Source of the DNA: Clostridia bacterium
GTDB lineage: Bacteria; Bacillota_A; Clostridia; Oscillospirales; CAG-272
DNA: 5,539 nt
Assembly: GCA_017630995.1 (NCBI GenBank)
Contig: JAGBUD010000139.1
Span: 1-5,539 of the forward strand
Reading direction: 5' to 3'
Shown piece by piece: positions 1 to 5,539 of this stretch. Below the pieces are notes generated by a model. It had not been told where the DNA came from. It ran no database searches and saw only the letters and a program-made list of their open reading frames with translations. Position numbers and translations under genes: made by a program. Position 1 is the first letter of the stretch, and each line of letters begins with the position of its first letter.

Positions 1-1330
1 ATATTTCCAAGGGGAGTGCCGCCGCCATAGGTGCGGCAACGACTCCGCGAGGATAAGTTGCTTTTACAGAGCGAGAAAGCTCTGCTTTTTCACCGCCAAG
101 CAACGAGCCGAGCGTGGCGGCGGGAGCTTTGTAATCTCCGCCCGCCAAAAGAAATGCTCGCTCCTCTATCTTCCTTTGGTATTTAAGCCCTGCAAGTGCA
201 GAGTCCGATTCAAAGTCGCTCGGAGAAACAGAAACGAGGATTGCGGCATTTGAGTTTTCGCCCATTCTTGCATGCTCGCTCATTCCGTTGGTTACAACTC
301 CGCCCTCCTCCGATGCCGCGGCAACAACTGTTCCACCGGGGCACATACAAAAGCTATACACGCTTCTGCCGTTATTCAAGTGAGTTACGAGGTGGTATGA
401 CGCACTCTCAAGACGGGAATCATATTTTTTTCCATAGACAAGCTCGTTTATATACTCACGGGAGTGCTCAATTCTGACTCCGATGCCGAATCCCTTTGCT
501 TGCATTGAAACACCCTTTTCAGAGAGCATTTCAAAAACGTCGTGAGCACTGTGGCCGCTTGCGAGAATCAGCTTCTCGCACGGAAGCTCGACCTTTTCTC
601 CGCCCTTTTCATAAAACGCGGAGGTTATGGCACCGTTTTCTGTTTTTACGTCACAGAGCCTTGCTCCGAATATAAATTCGGCGCCAAGTGATTCAAGCCT
701 TTTTCTTATATTTGAAATAATTGATGAGAGCTTATCCGTTCCGAGATGGGCACTCGATGAATACAAAATTTCAGCGTCTGCACCTGCGTCGACAAAGCTG
801 TTTAGTATATAGAGCTTTTCTCCGTCAAGCGCGCCAACCTTGAGCTTTCCGTCGGAATAGGTGCCTGCGCCTCCCTCTCCAAACTGAATATTACATTCGG
901 TATCAATAATTCCGCTTGCGATAAAGAAGTTTACTTTTTTTATTCGTTCCTCAACGGGAAGTCCGCGCTCCAAGACTATCGGGCGCGCGCCCGCCTCACT
1001 CAAAACCGCGGCGGCAAACAAGCCCGCGGGGCCGCTGCCCACAATAATAGGTCGGGAACGCATTTTCGACGACGGAATCTCAAAACTGAAATCGGGAAAA
1101 GGAGAAACCTTTTTCTTCATTTTCAAAAGACCGCACTCTCGCTCTTCCGAAAAGCTTGCACCGACAGAAACACGATACTCCGCTTTATGCGCGGAATCTA
1201 TCTGAAGCGTTCGTTTCAGTATTCTGATTTCCTTTATTTCATCTGCCGATACGGGCAGCTTTTCGGAAATCGCCCGTTTTACGTCCGATTCCGTATATCC
1301 TATGGGCAAGGAAATGTCCGTTTTTATCAT
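1..1330 (-). CDS. COG2509-family FAD-dependent dehydrogenase-like protein (C-terminus cut by window edge)
   Basis: Reading the minus strand from the ATG at 1330 gives 443 uninterrupted codons that run off the left edge with no stop. The N-terminal ~90 residues form a small leading domain. A Rossmann FAD-binding motif, GSGPAGLFAA, follows at residues 98-107, with the ribose-binding acidic residue in VLERG (E121). Further family blocks are GEGGAGTYSDGKL (151-163), HLGTDKL (195-201), ILASGHSAHDV (255-265) and FCMCPGGTVVAAASEEGG (327-344) followed by VVTNGM. This series is characteristic of the COG2509 'NAD(FAD)-utilizing dehydrogenase' family, related to the HI0933/GidA-like flavoproteins. Members are usually a little over 500 residues, so roughly 80-100 C-terminal residues lie outside. 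The protein is predicted to be cytosolic. The physiological substrate of the family is not established to my knowledge, so no reaction is assigned. The start is supported by a good ribosome binding site and promoter. The gene is transcribed away from the mgl operon. Confidence 0.9.
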   Translation of the reverse strand, partial: MIKTDISLPIGYTESDVKRAISEKLPVSADEIKEIRILKRTLQIDSAHKAEYRVSVGASFSEERECGLLKMKKKVSPFPDFSFEIPSSKMRSRPIIVGSGPAGLFAAAVLSEAGARPIVLERGLPVEERIKKVNFFIASGIIDTECNIQFGEGGAGTYSDGKLKVGALDGEKLYILNSFVDAGADAEILYSSSAHLGTDKLSSIISNIRKRLESLGAEFIFGARLCDVKTENGAITSAFYEKGGEKVELPCEKLILASGHSAHDVFEMLSEKGVSMQAKGFGIGVRIEHSREYINELVYGKKYDSRLESASYHLVTHLNNGRSVYSFCMCPGGTVVAAASEEGGVVTNGMSEHARMGENSNAAILVSVSPSDFESDSALAGLKYQRKIEERAFLLAGGDYKAPAATLGSLLGGEKAELSRSVKATYPRGVVAAPMAAALPLEI

Positions 1331-1336
1331 TTTGCG

Positions 1337-1343
1337 CTCCTTT
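1337..1343 (-). promoter_or_regulatory. Ribosome binding site of the COG2509 flavoprotein gene
   Basis: On the minus strand the sequence reads AAAGGAG followed by six bases (CGCAAA) and the ATG at 1330. This is a near-ideal Shine-Dalgarno site and spacing, and it fixes the start codon. Confidence 0.85.
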
Positions 1344-1375
1344 CTTCTTTATTTTGTTTGACTCTTTATACTCCT

Positions 1376-1404
1376 ATTTTACCACCGCAGAAGAATTTTT
1401 TCAA
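1376..1404 (-). promoter_or_regulatory. Sigma-A type promoter for the COG2509 flavoprotein gene
   Basis: On the minus strand TTGAAA (1404-1399, 5 of 6 matches to the -35 consensus) is separated by exactly 17 bases from TAAAAT (1381-1376, 5 of 6 matches to the -10 consensus). Transcription would begin near 1369, giving a leader of about 40 bases that contains the ribosome binding site. The match and spacing are good. No transcript data are available, so start-site placement is inference. Confidence 0.7.
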
Positions 1405-1445
1405 TAGCAGACCGAAAAATAAGAAAAAATGTATATCGTGCTGAC

Positions 1446-1471
1446 AGTTGGAAAAAATATTAGCACCAACT
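1446..1471. repeat. Inverted repeat AGTTGG-N14-CCAACT, candidate operator
   Basis: Perfect 6-base arms lie at 1446-1451 and 1466-1471, separated by 14 AT-rich bases. The arms sit directly upstream of mglB and flank or touch the -35 and -10 elements of the only plausible plus-strand promoter I could place. That is where a repressor of the sugar operon would bind. The repeat is short, the spacer is longer than in most LacI/GalR-type operators, and no regulator gene is in the window. It could be chance. Confidence 0.35.
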
Positions 1472-1476
1472 AAATT
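1448..1476 (+). promoter_or_regulatory. Weak candidate promoter for the mglBAC operon
   Basis: TTGGAA (1448-1453) and TAAATT (1471-1476) each match 4 of 6 consensus bases and are 17 bases apart. The implied transcription start, about 1481-1483, would leave a leader of only about 11-13 bases, just enough to keep the GGTGAT ribosome site. That short leader argues against it. An alternative -10 (TATACT, 1367-1372) has no convincing -35. The true promoter may be activator-dependent or unrecognised. Confidence 0.25.
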
Positions 1477-1479
1477 ATG

Positions 1480-1490
1480 AAAGCGGTGAT
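1480..1490 (+). promoter_or_regulatory. Ribosome binding site deciding the TTG start of mglB
   Basis: AAAGCGGTGAT matches 9 of 11 positions of the extended anti-16S complement AAGGAGGTGAT. It ends 3 bases before the TTG at 1494. Because the pairing uses the GGTGAT end, this short gap corresponds to a normal effective spacing. It supports TTG as the start codon. The next in-frame Met is residue 56, inside the mature domain, and starting there would lose the signal peptide. Confidence 0.75.
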
Positions 1491-1493
1491 TTT

Positions 1494-2588
1494 TTGAAAA
1501 TAAGATTTATTACAACAGCTCTTTTGGTTACTCTTACCGCAGCGGCATTTGCCGCGGCATTCAGCCTTGCGTCTTGCAACGGCTGCGCGGGAGAGGGTGA
1601 GGTTTCTGTTCTTTACTACACCTACAGTGACACGTACATTTCAAGCGTTCGCACCGAGATGGACAAGATTTTAAAGGCAAACCACATTTCCTACCACAAT
1701 TACGACGCAAACAGCAATCAATCGACGCAAACCGAGCAGGTTGACACGGCAATCGCAAAGGGGGCAAGAATGCTCATAGTTAATATTGTTGACACAGGCT
1801 CCGATGATGCGGCAAAGACCATAATAGAAAAAGCAAAAGCCGCGGGCATTCCCGTCATTTTCTTCAACCGCACGGTCAGAGAGGAAATAATAAAAAGCTA
1901 TGATAAGTGCTTTTTCGTGGGAACAGACTACGAGATGGCGGGAAAGATGCAAGGCGACCTTATCGGAAACTACGTCAAAGAGAATTATCAAAAACTTGAT
2001 ATAAACGGTGACGGAAAAATAAGTTACTGTCTTTTCAAGGGTCAGCAAGGAAATGCGGAGGCCGAGGCGAGAACAAAATATGCGGTTGAAAACGCAAACA
2101 AGATACTGACCGAGGCGGGACACCCTGCCCTTACCTTTTACGATTCCAAGAACACAGACGGATATCTCGTAGACCAAGACGGAAACTGGTCAAATGCAGC
2201 GGCAAACAACTATATGAAAACAATTCTTTCGGCTTACAGCGAAAAGAACGGAAATATGGTGGAATTGATAATTTCAAACAATGACGAAATGGCACTCGGA
2301 GCGATTGCGGCACTCAACGAATCGGGATACAACAAGGATGGCGGACGCACTATACCCGTTTTCGGCGTTGACGCAACCGAAGCTGCAAAGGCAAAAATCG
2401 CATCGGGAGCTATGACGGGAACGATTAAGCAAGACGGCGCGGGAATGGCGCAGGCGATAGCAACCATTGCAACCAACCTTATCGGAGAAAAGGACGCATT
2501 CTTTGGAATTAAAGAGGAAAATATTATTGGTGAATGGAGAGTTAATATTCCTTACGCCACTTACACGGGAGAAGATAAAGAAAATTGA
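1494..2588 (+). CDS. mglB: Galactose/glucose-type ABC transporter substrate-binding lipoprotein (MglB-like)
   Basis: A 364-residue periplasmic-binding-protein-like receptor of the CUT2 sugar family. Residues 1-28 form a lipoprotein signal: basic MKIR, a hydrophobic stretch, then lipobox LASC with the modified Cys at 28. The mature part has the two-lobed sugar-binding fold of MglB. It has the EF-hand-like calcium loop D169-N171-D173-K175-S177 in DINGDGKISY, with the distal Glu ligand at E257. Compared with E. coli MglB contacts as I recall them, the aligned residues are D46, Y48, N125, N187, E189, R193, W232, N263, D293 and Q313. R193, W232, N263, D293, D46 and N125 are conserved. Y48, N187, E189 and Q313 differ from Phe, His, Asp and Asn. 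Thus the family is clear, but specificity for galactose or glucose is not. It starts at TTG, heads the operon and overlaps mglA by 4 bases. An alternative is a receptor for another hexose or pentose. Confidence 0.88.
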   Translation: MKIRFITTALLVTLTAAAFAAAFSLASCNGCAGEGEVSVLYYTYSDTYISSVRTEMDKILKANHISYHNYDANSNQSTQTEQVDTAIAKGARMLIVNIVDTGSDDAAKTIIEKAKAAGIPVIFFNRTVREEIIKSYDKCFFVGTDYEMAGKMQGDLIGNYVKENYQKLDINGDGKISYCLFKGQQGNAEAEARTKYAVENANKILTEAGHPALTFYDSKNTDGYLVDQDGNWSNAAANNYMKTILSAYSEKNGNMVELIISNNDEMALGAIAALNESGYNKDGGRTIPVFGVDATEAAKAKIASGAMTGTIKQDGAGMAQAIATIATNLIGEKDAFFGIKEENIIGEWRVNIPYATYTGEDKEN

Positions 2589-4105
2589 CGACGGATATTG
2601 ATGAGCTTGCGTGCGACGCGCTTGTGATGGAGGGGATTTGCAAATATTTCCCGGGAGTTATGGCGCTAGATAACGCACGCCTTACGGTAAAGGCGGGAAC
2701 GGTGCATGCTCTTATGGGAGAGAACGGCGCGGGAAAAAGCACGCTTATGAAATGCCTTTTCGGTGTTTACAAGAAGGATAGCGGAAAAATACGGATTTTC
2801 GGAAACGAGGTCAATTTTCAAAACGCAAAGGACGCCCTTTGCGGCGGCGTTGCTATGGTGCATCAAGAATTAAGCCAAGCCTTGCAGCTTTCGGTTATGG
2901 ACAATATGTTTCTCGGGCGATACCCGAAGATATCGCGTTTTCTGCCCTTAACGAGCGAAAAGGCACTTTACGAAATGACACGCGAAATTTTTGACGAGCT
3001 TGATATAAATATAAATCCGAAAGCGAAGATGGATAGTCTTTCCGTTTCAAAGAGACAAATGATAGAAATTGCAAAGGCTGTTTCTTACAAAGCCCGGGTT
3101 ATCGTTTTTGACGAGCCTACGTCTTCTCTCACCGAGAACGAGGCAGAAAAGCTGTTCGAAATAATAGACAAGCTCAAAAAGAGAGGTTGCGCTATAATTT
3201 ATATCTCGCACAAGATGGATGAGATACTGCGAATATGCGACGAGATAACGGTTATGCGCGACGGAAAGCACATTAAAACCGCACCCGCCGCAGAGCTGAC
3301 AACCGATGAAATTATACGGCTTATGGTTGGCAGAACGTTAAACGAGAGATACCCGAAAAAGACTAATACCATCGGCGAGGAGCTTTTACGGGTTGAGAAT
3401 CTTGAATGTCGCAGCGCGAGATTGAAGAATATAAACTTTAGTTTACAAAAAGGCGAGATACTTGGAATCGCGGGTCTTGACGGAGCGGGGAGAAGCGAAG
3501 TGCTTGAAACGATTTTTGGCTTGCGCCCTCTTGACTATGGAGAAATTTTCCTCAACGGAAAGAAGATAAAAAATTCGGAGCCTTCCGCTGCCATTCGAAA
3601 CGGATTTGCTCTCGTTACGGAAGAAAGACGCCAAACAGGCATATTTTCAATACTCTCAATTGTGGATAATACAGTCATTGCTAACATCAAGAAATTTCGC
3701 ACGGGTCCCTTTCTTTCTCGAAAAATGATGACAAAAGAGACAAAAAACAAGATAGGTGAGTTAAAAATAAAAACCCCAAGTGAAAAGGCAAAAATTGAAA
3801 ATCTTTCGGGAGGAAATCAGCAAAAGGTTATCATTTCACGGTGGCTGCTCACCTCTCCTGCCGTCTTTATGCTTGACGAGCCGACGCGAGGAATTGATAT
3901 AGGTGCAAAATTTGAAATATATAAGCTTATACTTGAGCTTGCAAACGAGGGACGGGGAATTATTCTCGTTTCCTCCGAGATGGGAGAGCTACTTGGACTT
4001 TGCGACAGAATTGCCGTTATGTCTGGGGGAAGAATTGCGGGAGTGGTTTCAAAAGAGGACGCGACGCAAGAGAAAATTTTGGAGCTTGCAAGCATTTATG
4101 CATAG
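2585..4105 (+). CDS. mglA: Sugar ABC transporter ATP-binding protein, two fused ABC domains (MglA-like)
   Basis: A 506-residue cytoplasmic ATPase with two tandem nucleotide-binding domains, the usual CUT2 (MglA/RbsA) architecture and length. In domain 1, Walker A is GENGAGKST (45-53), the Q-loop is at Q94, the signature is degenerate LSVSKRQ (152-158), Walker B is FDEPTSSL (from F175, D176, E177) and the switch His is H209. In domain 2, Walker A is degenerate GLDGAGRSE (297-305, Arg303 for Lys), followed by VTEERR, an intact signature LSGGNQQ (407-413), Walker B LDEPTRGID (D431, E432), and Ser (VSSEMGEL) in place of the switch His. This asymmetry is normal in the family and leaves one competent ATP site, formed by Walker A/B of domain 1 and the signature of domain 2. 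The TTG start at 2585 overlaps the mglB stop as TTGA. It is preferred to ATG 2627 because the later start would remove the first strand of domain 1. The Shine-Dalgarno signal is weak (GGGAG about 13 bases upstream), so translation is probably coupled to mglB. Confidence 0.93.
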   Translation: MTTDIDELACDALVMEGICKYFPGVMALDNARLTVKAGTVHALMGENGAGKSTLMKCLFGVYKKDSGKIRIFGNEVNFQNAKDALCGGVAMVHQELSQALQLSVMDNMFLGRYPKISRFLPLTSEKALYEMTREIFDELDININPKAKMDSLSVSKRQMIEIAKAVSYKARVIVFDEPTSSLTENEAEKLFEIIDKLKKRGCAIIYISHKMDEILRICDEITVMRDGKHIKTAPAAELTTDEIIRLMVGRTLNERYPKKTNTIGEELLRVENLECRSARLKNINFSLQKGEILGIAGLDGAGRSEVLETIFGLRPLDYGEIFLNGKKIKNSEPSAAIRNGFALVTEERRQTGIFSILSIVDNTVIANIKKFRTGPFLSRKMMTKETKNKIGELKIKTPSEKAKIENLSGGNQQKVIISRWLLTSPAVFMLDEPTRGIDIGAKFEIYKLILELANEGRGIILVSSEMGELLGLCDRIAVMSGGRIAGVVSKEDATQEKILELASIYA

Positions 4106-4112
4106 AAGGGAG
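4106..4112 (+). promoter_or_regulatory. Ribosome binding site that sets the mglC start
   Basis: AAGGGAG immediately follows the mglA stop and lies 4 bases before ATG 4117. It favours this ATG over longer in-frame extensions reaching back to 4000, which would run deep inside mglA. Confidence 0.7.
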
Positions 4113-4116
4113 CGCT

Positions 4117-5232
4117 ATGAGCGAAGATAAAAACATTTTAAAGAGGGTCTATTCCATTCCCAAGCGAAAAATTGACGAAATATCAGATAGAATATCTGCC
4201 TTTAAACAGCTTTCAAAGGTCGAAAAGGCTAACAGAATCAAGGATTTGATATTAGATAACGCGATGTTTATAATCATCGCCCTTGCAATAATAGTAATTG
4301 CTATTATACGTCCGAGATTTCTTTCCGCTCCGTCTATAATTAATATCATTTCCTTGACTGCGGCAAAGCTGCCGATAGCGCTTGGAATAGGCGGTGCAAT
4401 TGTCCTTTCGGGAACGGATATTTCCGCAGGACGTGCGGTTGGACTTACGGCTTGCATTTCCGCGTCGCTTTTGCAGATGACGGGATATGCAAACAAGATG
4501 TTCCCTGCTCTGAACGTTTTTCCGATTTGGGCGGTTCTTCTTATAGTTATAGCGGTTGGCGCTTTGATAGGTGCGGTTAACGGATTTTTCGTTGCAAGGT
4601 TTAAGCTTCACCCGTTTATAGTTACCCTCTCCACGCAGCTGATAATTTTCGGAATTACACTGCTCTATCTTCAAATAGGAAATAACGGCGGACAGACGCT
4701 TTCGGGACTCGACCCGTCCTTCATAAATTTTATAAGCGGTCCGCTTTTCAAGATATCGGGAATTGCCGTTCCGAAATACGTGCTTTATTCGATAATAATT
4801 ACAATAATTATGTGGTTTATATGGAATAAAACCGTTTTCGGAAAGAATATGTTTGCCGTTGGCTCTAACGAAGAGGCGGCAAGAGTTTCGGGTGTTAACG
4901 TTTTTTTGACGGTTATTTTGGTTTTTACTCTTGCGGGAATAATGTACGGAATTACTGGCTTTATCGAAAGCGCGCGAATCGGCTCATCTGCCTCCTACAC
5001 AGGACTTAATTACGAGAGTGATGCTATCGCAGCCTGTGTTATCGGCGGAGTTTCATTTGTTGGCGGAACGGGAAAGATAAGCGGTATTATTATAGGAGTT
5101 TTGCTTTTGCAAATCATCTTCGTTGGTCTCAATTTCCTTTCCGTAGACCAAAATATGCTTTATATTATAAAGGGACTTATAATTCTTCTTGCTTGCGCTG
5201 TGGATATGAGAAAATACCTAAAAAAGAGATAA
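4117..5232 (+). CDS. mglC: Galactose/glucose-type ABC transporter permease (MglC-like)
   Basis: A 371-residue integral membrane permease of the CUT2 family, forming the channel with MglB outside and MglA inside. Hydrophobic spans are visible at about 49-65, 76-98, 103-121, 137-160, 167-186, 221-236, 263-283, 303-315, 321-341 and 348-363. Family blocks include LSGTDISAGRAVGL (97-110), NGFFVARFKLHPFIVTL (155-171), WNKTVFGKNMFAVGSN (236-251), the cytoplasmic coupling-type segment EEAARVSGVNV (252-262) and ACVIGGVSFVGGTGKISG (306-323). These closely resemble E. coli MglC (WNKTRFGKNIFAIGGN, EAAKVSGVNV). The ATG at 4117 is chosen because it follows a good ribosome site 11 bases after the mglA stop. 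The N-terminus has about 48 mostly charged residues before the first span, some 30 more than E. coli MglC. The gene is last in the operon, with a strong terminator immediately downstream. Confidence 0.92.
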   Translation: MSEDKNILKRVYSIPKRKIDEISDRISAFKQLSKVEKANRIKDLILDNAMFIIIALAIIVIAIIRPRFLSAPSIINIISLTAAKLPIALGIGGAIVLSGTDISAGRAVGLTACISASLLQMTGYANKMFPALNVFPIWAVLLIVIAVGALIGAVNGFFVARFKLHPFIVTLSTQLIIFGITLLYLQIGNNGGQTLSGLDPSFINFISGPLFKISGIAVPKYVLYSIIITIIMWFIWNKTVFGKNMFAVGSNEEAARVSGVNVFLTVILVFTLAGIMYGITGFIESARIGSSASYTGLNYESDAIAACVIGGVSFVGGTGKISGIIIGVLLLQIIFVGLNFLSVDQNMLYIIKGLIILLACAVDMRKYLKKR

Positions 5233-5235
5233 AAG

Positions 5236-5285
5236 AAAACCGTATCACCGACACCGTGTGGTGTGATGATACGGTTTTGATTTTT
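5236..5285. terminator. Strong two-tier hairpin terminator, probably bidirectional
   Basis: A perfect 12-base stem has arms AAAACCGTATCA (5236-5247) and TGATACGGTTTT (5267-5278). It encloses a second 5-base stem, ACACC (5251-5255) with GGTGT (5260-5264), closing a GTGT loop. On the plus strand the hairpin is followed by GATTTTT and starts 3 bases after the mglC stop. On the minus strand the stem is followed by a T-rich tract (TTTTCTTTTATC). It separates the convergent mglC and livF-like genes and probably ends both transcripts. Confidence 0.9.
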
Positions 5286-5539
5286 AACCGCCGAGGTATG
5301 CTTTTCTGATAGAATCGTCTGCGAGAAGCTCCTCGCCACTTCCTGTTTTCACAATCTTTCCTATTTCAAGAACGTATGCTCTGTTCGCTATCGAGAGAGC
5401 CTTTTTTGCGTTCTGTTCAACGAGGAGCACTGTAGTTCCAAGACTGTTTACAGTTTTTATCATATCGAATATTGTGTTTACGTAAAGCGGAGAAAGACCC
5501 ATGCTTGGCTCGTCAAGTAGCAAGAGCTTGGGACTTGCC
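5284..5539 (-). CDS. livF: Branched-chain amino acid ABC transporter ATP-binding protein LivF (C-terminal part; N-terminus beyond window)
   Basis: The minus strand is open from the right edge to a TAA at 5286-5284, giving the last 84 residues. They begin ASPKLLLLDEPSMGLSPL: Walker B, the catalytic Glu and the D-loop region. Then come the switch segment with VLLVEQNA and the C-terminal block ALSIANRAYVLEIGKIV...GSGEELLADD...RKAYLGG. Gln in place of the switch His (VEQNA) and the KAYLGG ending are hallmarks of LivF rather than LivG, and LivF proteins are about 235 residues. The normal role is ATP hydrolysis for leucine/isoleucine/valine or related amino-acid (sometimes urea or amide) uptake with LivG, LivH, LivM and a binding protein. 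Those genes, if present, lie to the right. The gene converges on mglC and shares its terminator. The Walker A motif and the start are not in view. Confidence 0.92.
   Translation of the reverse strand, partial: ASPKLLLLDEPSMGLSPLYVNTIFDMIKTVNSLGTTVLLVEQNAKKALSIANRAYVLEIGKIVKTGSGEELLADDSIRKAYLGG

Noticed and set aside
196..812. Plus-strand open frames inside the flavoprotein gene
   Set aside because: They are antisense to a gene with clear family motifs, and their translations show no recognisable domain.
1477..1497. Six-codon leader ORF (MKAVIF) ending TGA across the mglB TTG start
   Set aside because: The stop overlaps the start as TTGA, which resembles coupling, but there is no ribosome site before the ATG and its codons are simply the mglB Shine-Dalgarno region. 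Chance is more likely.
1671..2177. 168-codon minus-strand open frame inside mglB
   Set aside because: It lies antisense to well-conserved MglB sequence and its translation resembles no family. It is an overlap artefact of codon composition.
3473..3499. Degenerate Walker A and other altered motifs of MglA as possible loss of function
   Set aside because: Arg in the second Walker A and a degenerate first signature are normal in MglA/RbsA-type fused ATPases, so the protein is expected to be active.
4000..4116. Longer 5' extension of mglC (start near 4000)
   Set aside because: The extension lies wholly within the end of mglA, encodes no permease-like sequence, and ATG 4117 has a good ribosome site directly after the mglA stop.
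4149..4674. Two overlapping minus-strand open frames (4149-4496 and 4252-4674) in mglC
   Set aside because: The mglC frame encodes conserved permease motifs. The antisense frames are low-complexity mirror images with no ribosome sites or domains.

Overview
The window looks like ordinary chromosome from a Gram-positive, low-to-moderate GC bacterium. It most resembles a Clostridia-type member of the Bacillota, possibly a gut or other anaerobic lineage. The evidence is a lipoprotein (LASC) sugar-binding protein, Bacillus/Clostridium-like Shine-Dalgarno sites, TTG start codons, a COG2509-type flavoprotein and a clostridial-looking LivF. This is inferred from gene content and protein style, not from a taxonomic marker.

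Layout: (1) Bases 1-1330, minus strand, hold most of a COG2509 FAD-dependent dehydrogenase-like gene. Its start, ribosome binding site and a good sigma-A promoter are in the window, and its C-terminus runs off the left edge. (2) A divergent intergenic region (1331-1493) carries that promoter and, on the plus strand, a weaker candidate promoter overlapped by a 6-bp-arm inverted repeat. (3) A tight plus-strand operon, mglB-mglA-mglC (1494-5232), encodes a complete galactose/glucose-type (CUT2) ABC importer: lipoprotein receptor, double-domain ATPase and permease. The mglB and mglA genes overlap by 4 bases (TTGA), and mglC follows mglA after 11 bases. (4) A strong two-tier hairpin terminator (5236-5285) lies between mglC and a convergent gene and could work in both directions. 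(5) Bases 5284-5539, minus strand, hold the C-terminal 84 residues of a LivF-type branched-chain amino acid ABC ATPase that continues past the right edge.

How the genes work together: MglB is anchored outside the membrane, binds a monosaccharide and delivers it to MglC. MglA couples ATP hydrolysis to transport. The MglB fold, the calcium loop and most sugar contacts are recognisable, but several contact positions differ from E. coli MglB (His to Asn, Asp to Glu, Asn to Gln, Phe to Tyr). The true sugar is therefore uncertain. The flanking flavoprotein and LivF genes have no evident functional link to the sugar operon.

I found no RNA gene, CRISPR array, mobile element or evidence of an undescribed multi-gene system. 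The most interesting points are the altered MglB pocket, the possible operator in front of mglB, the repeated use of TTG starts, and the long charged N-terminus of MglC.
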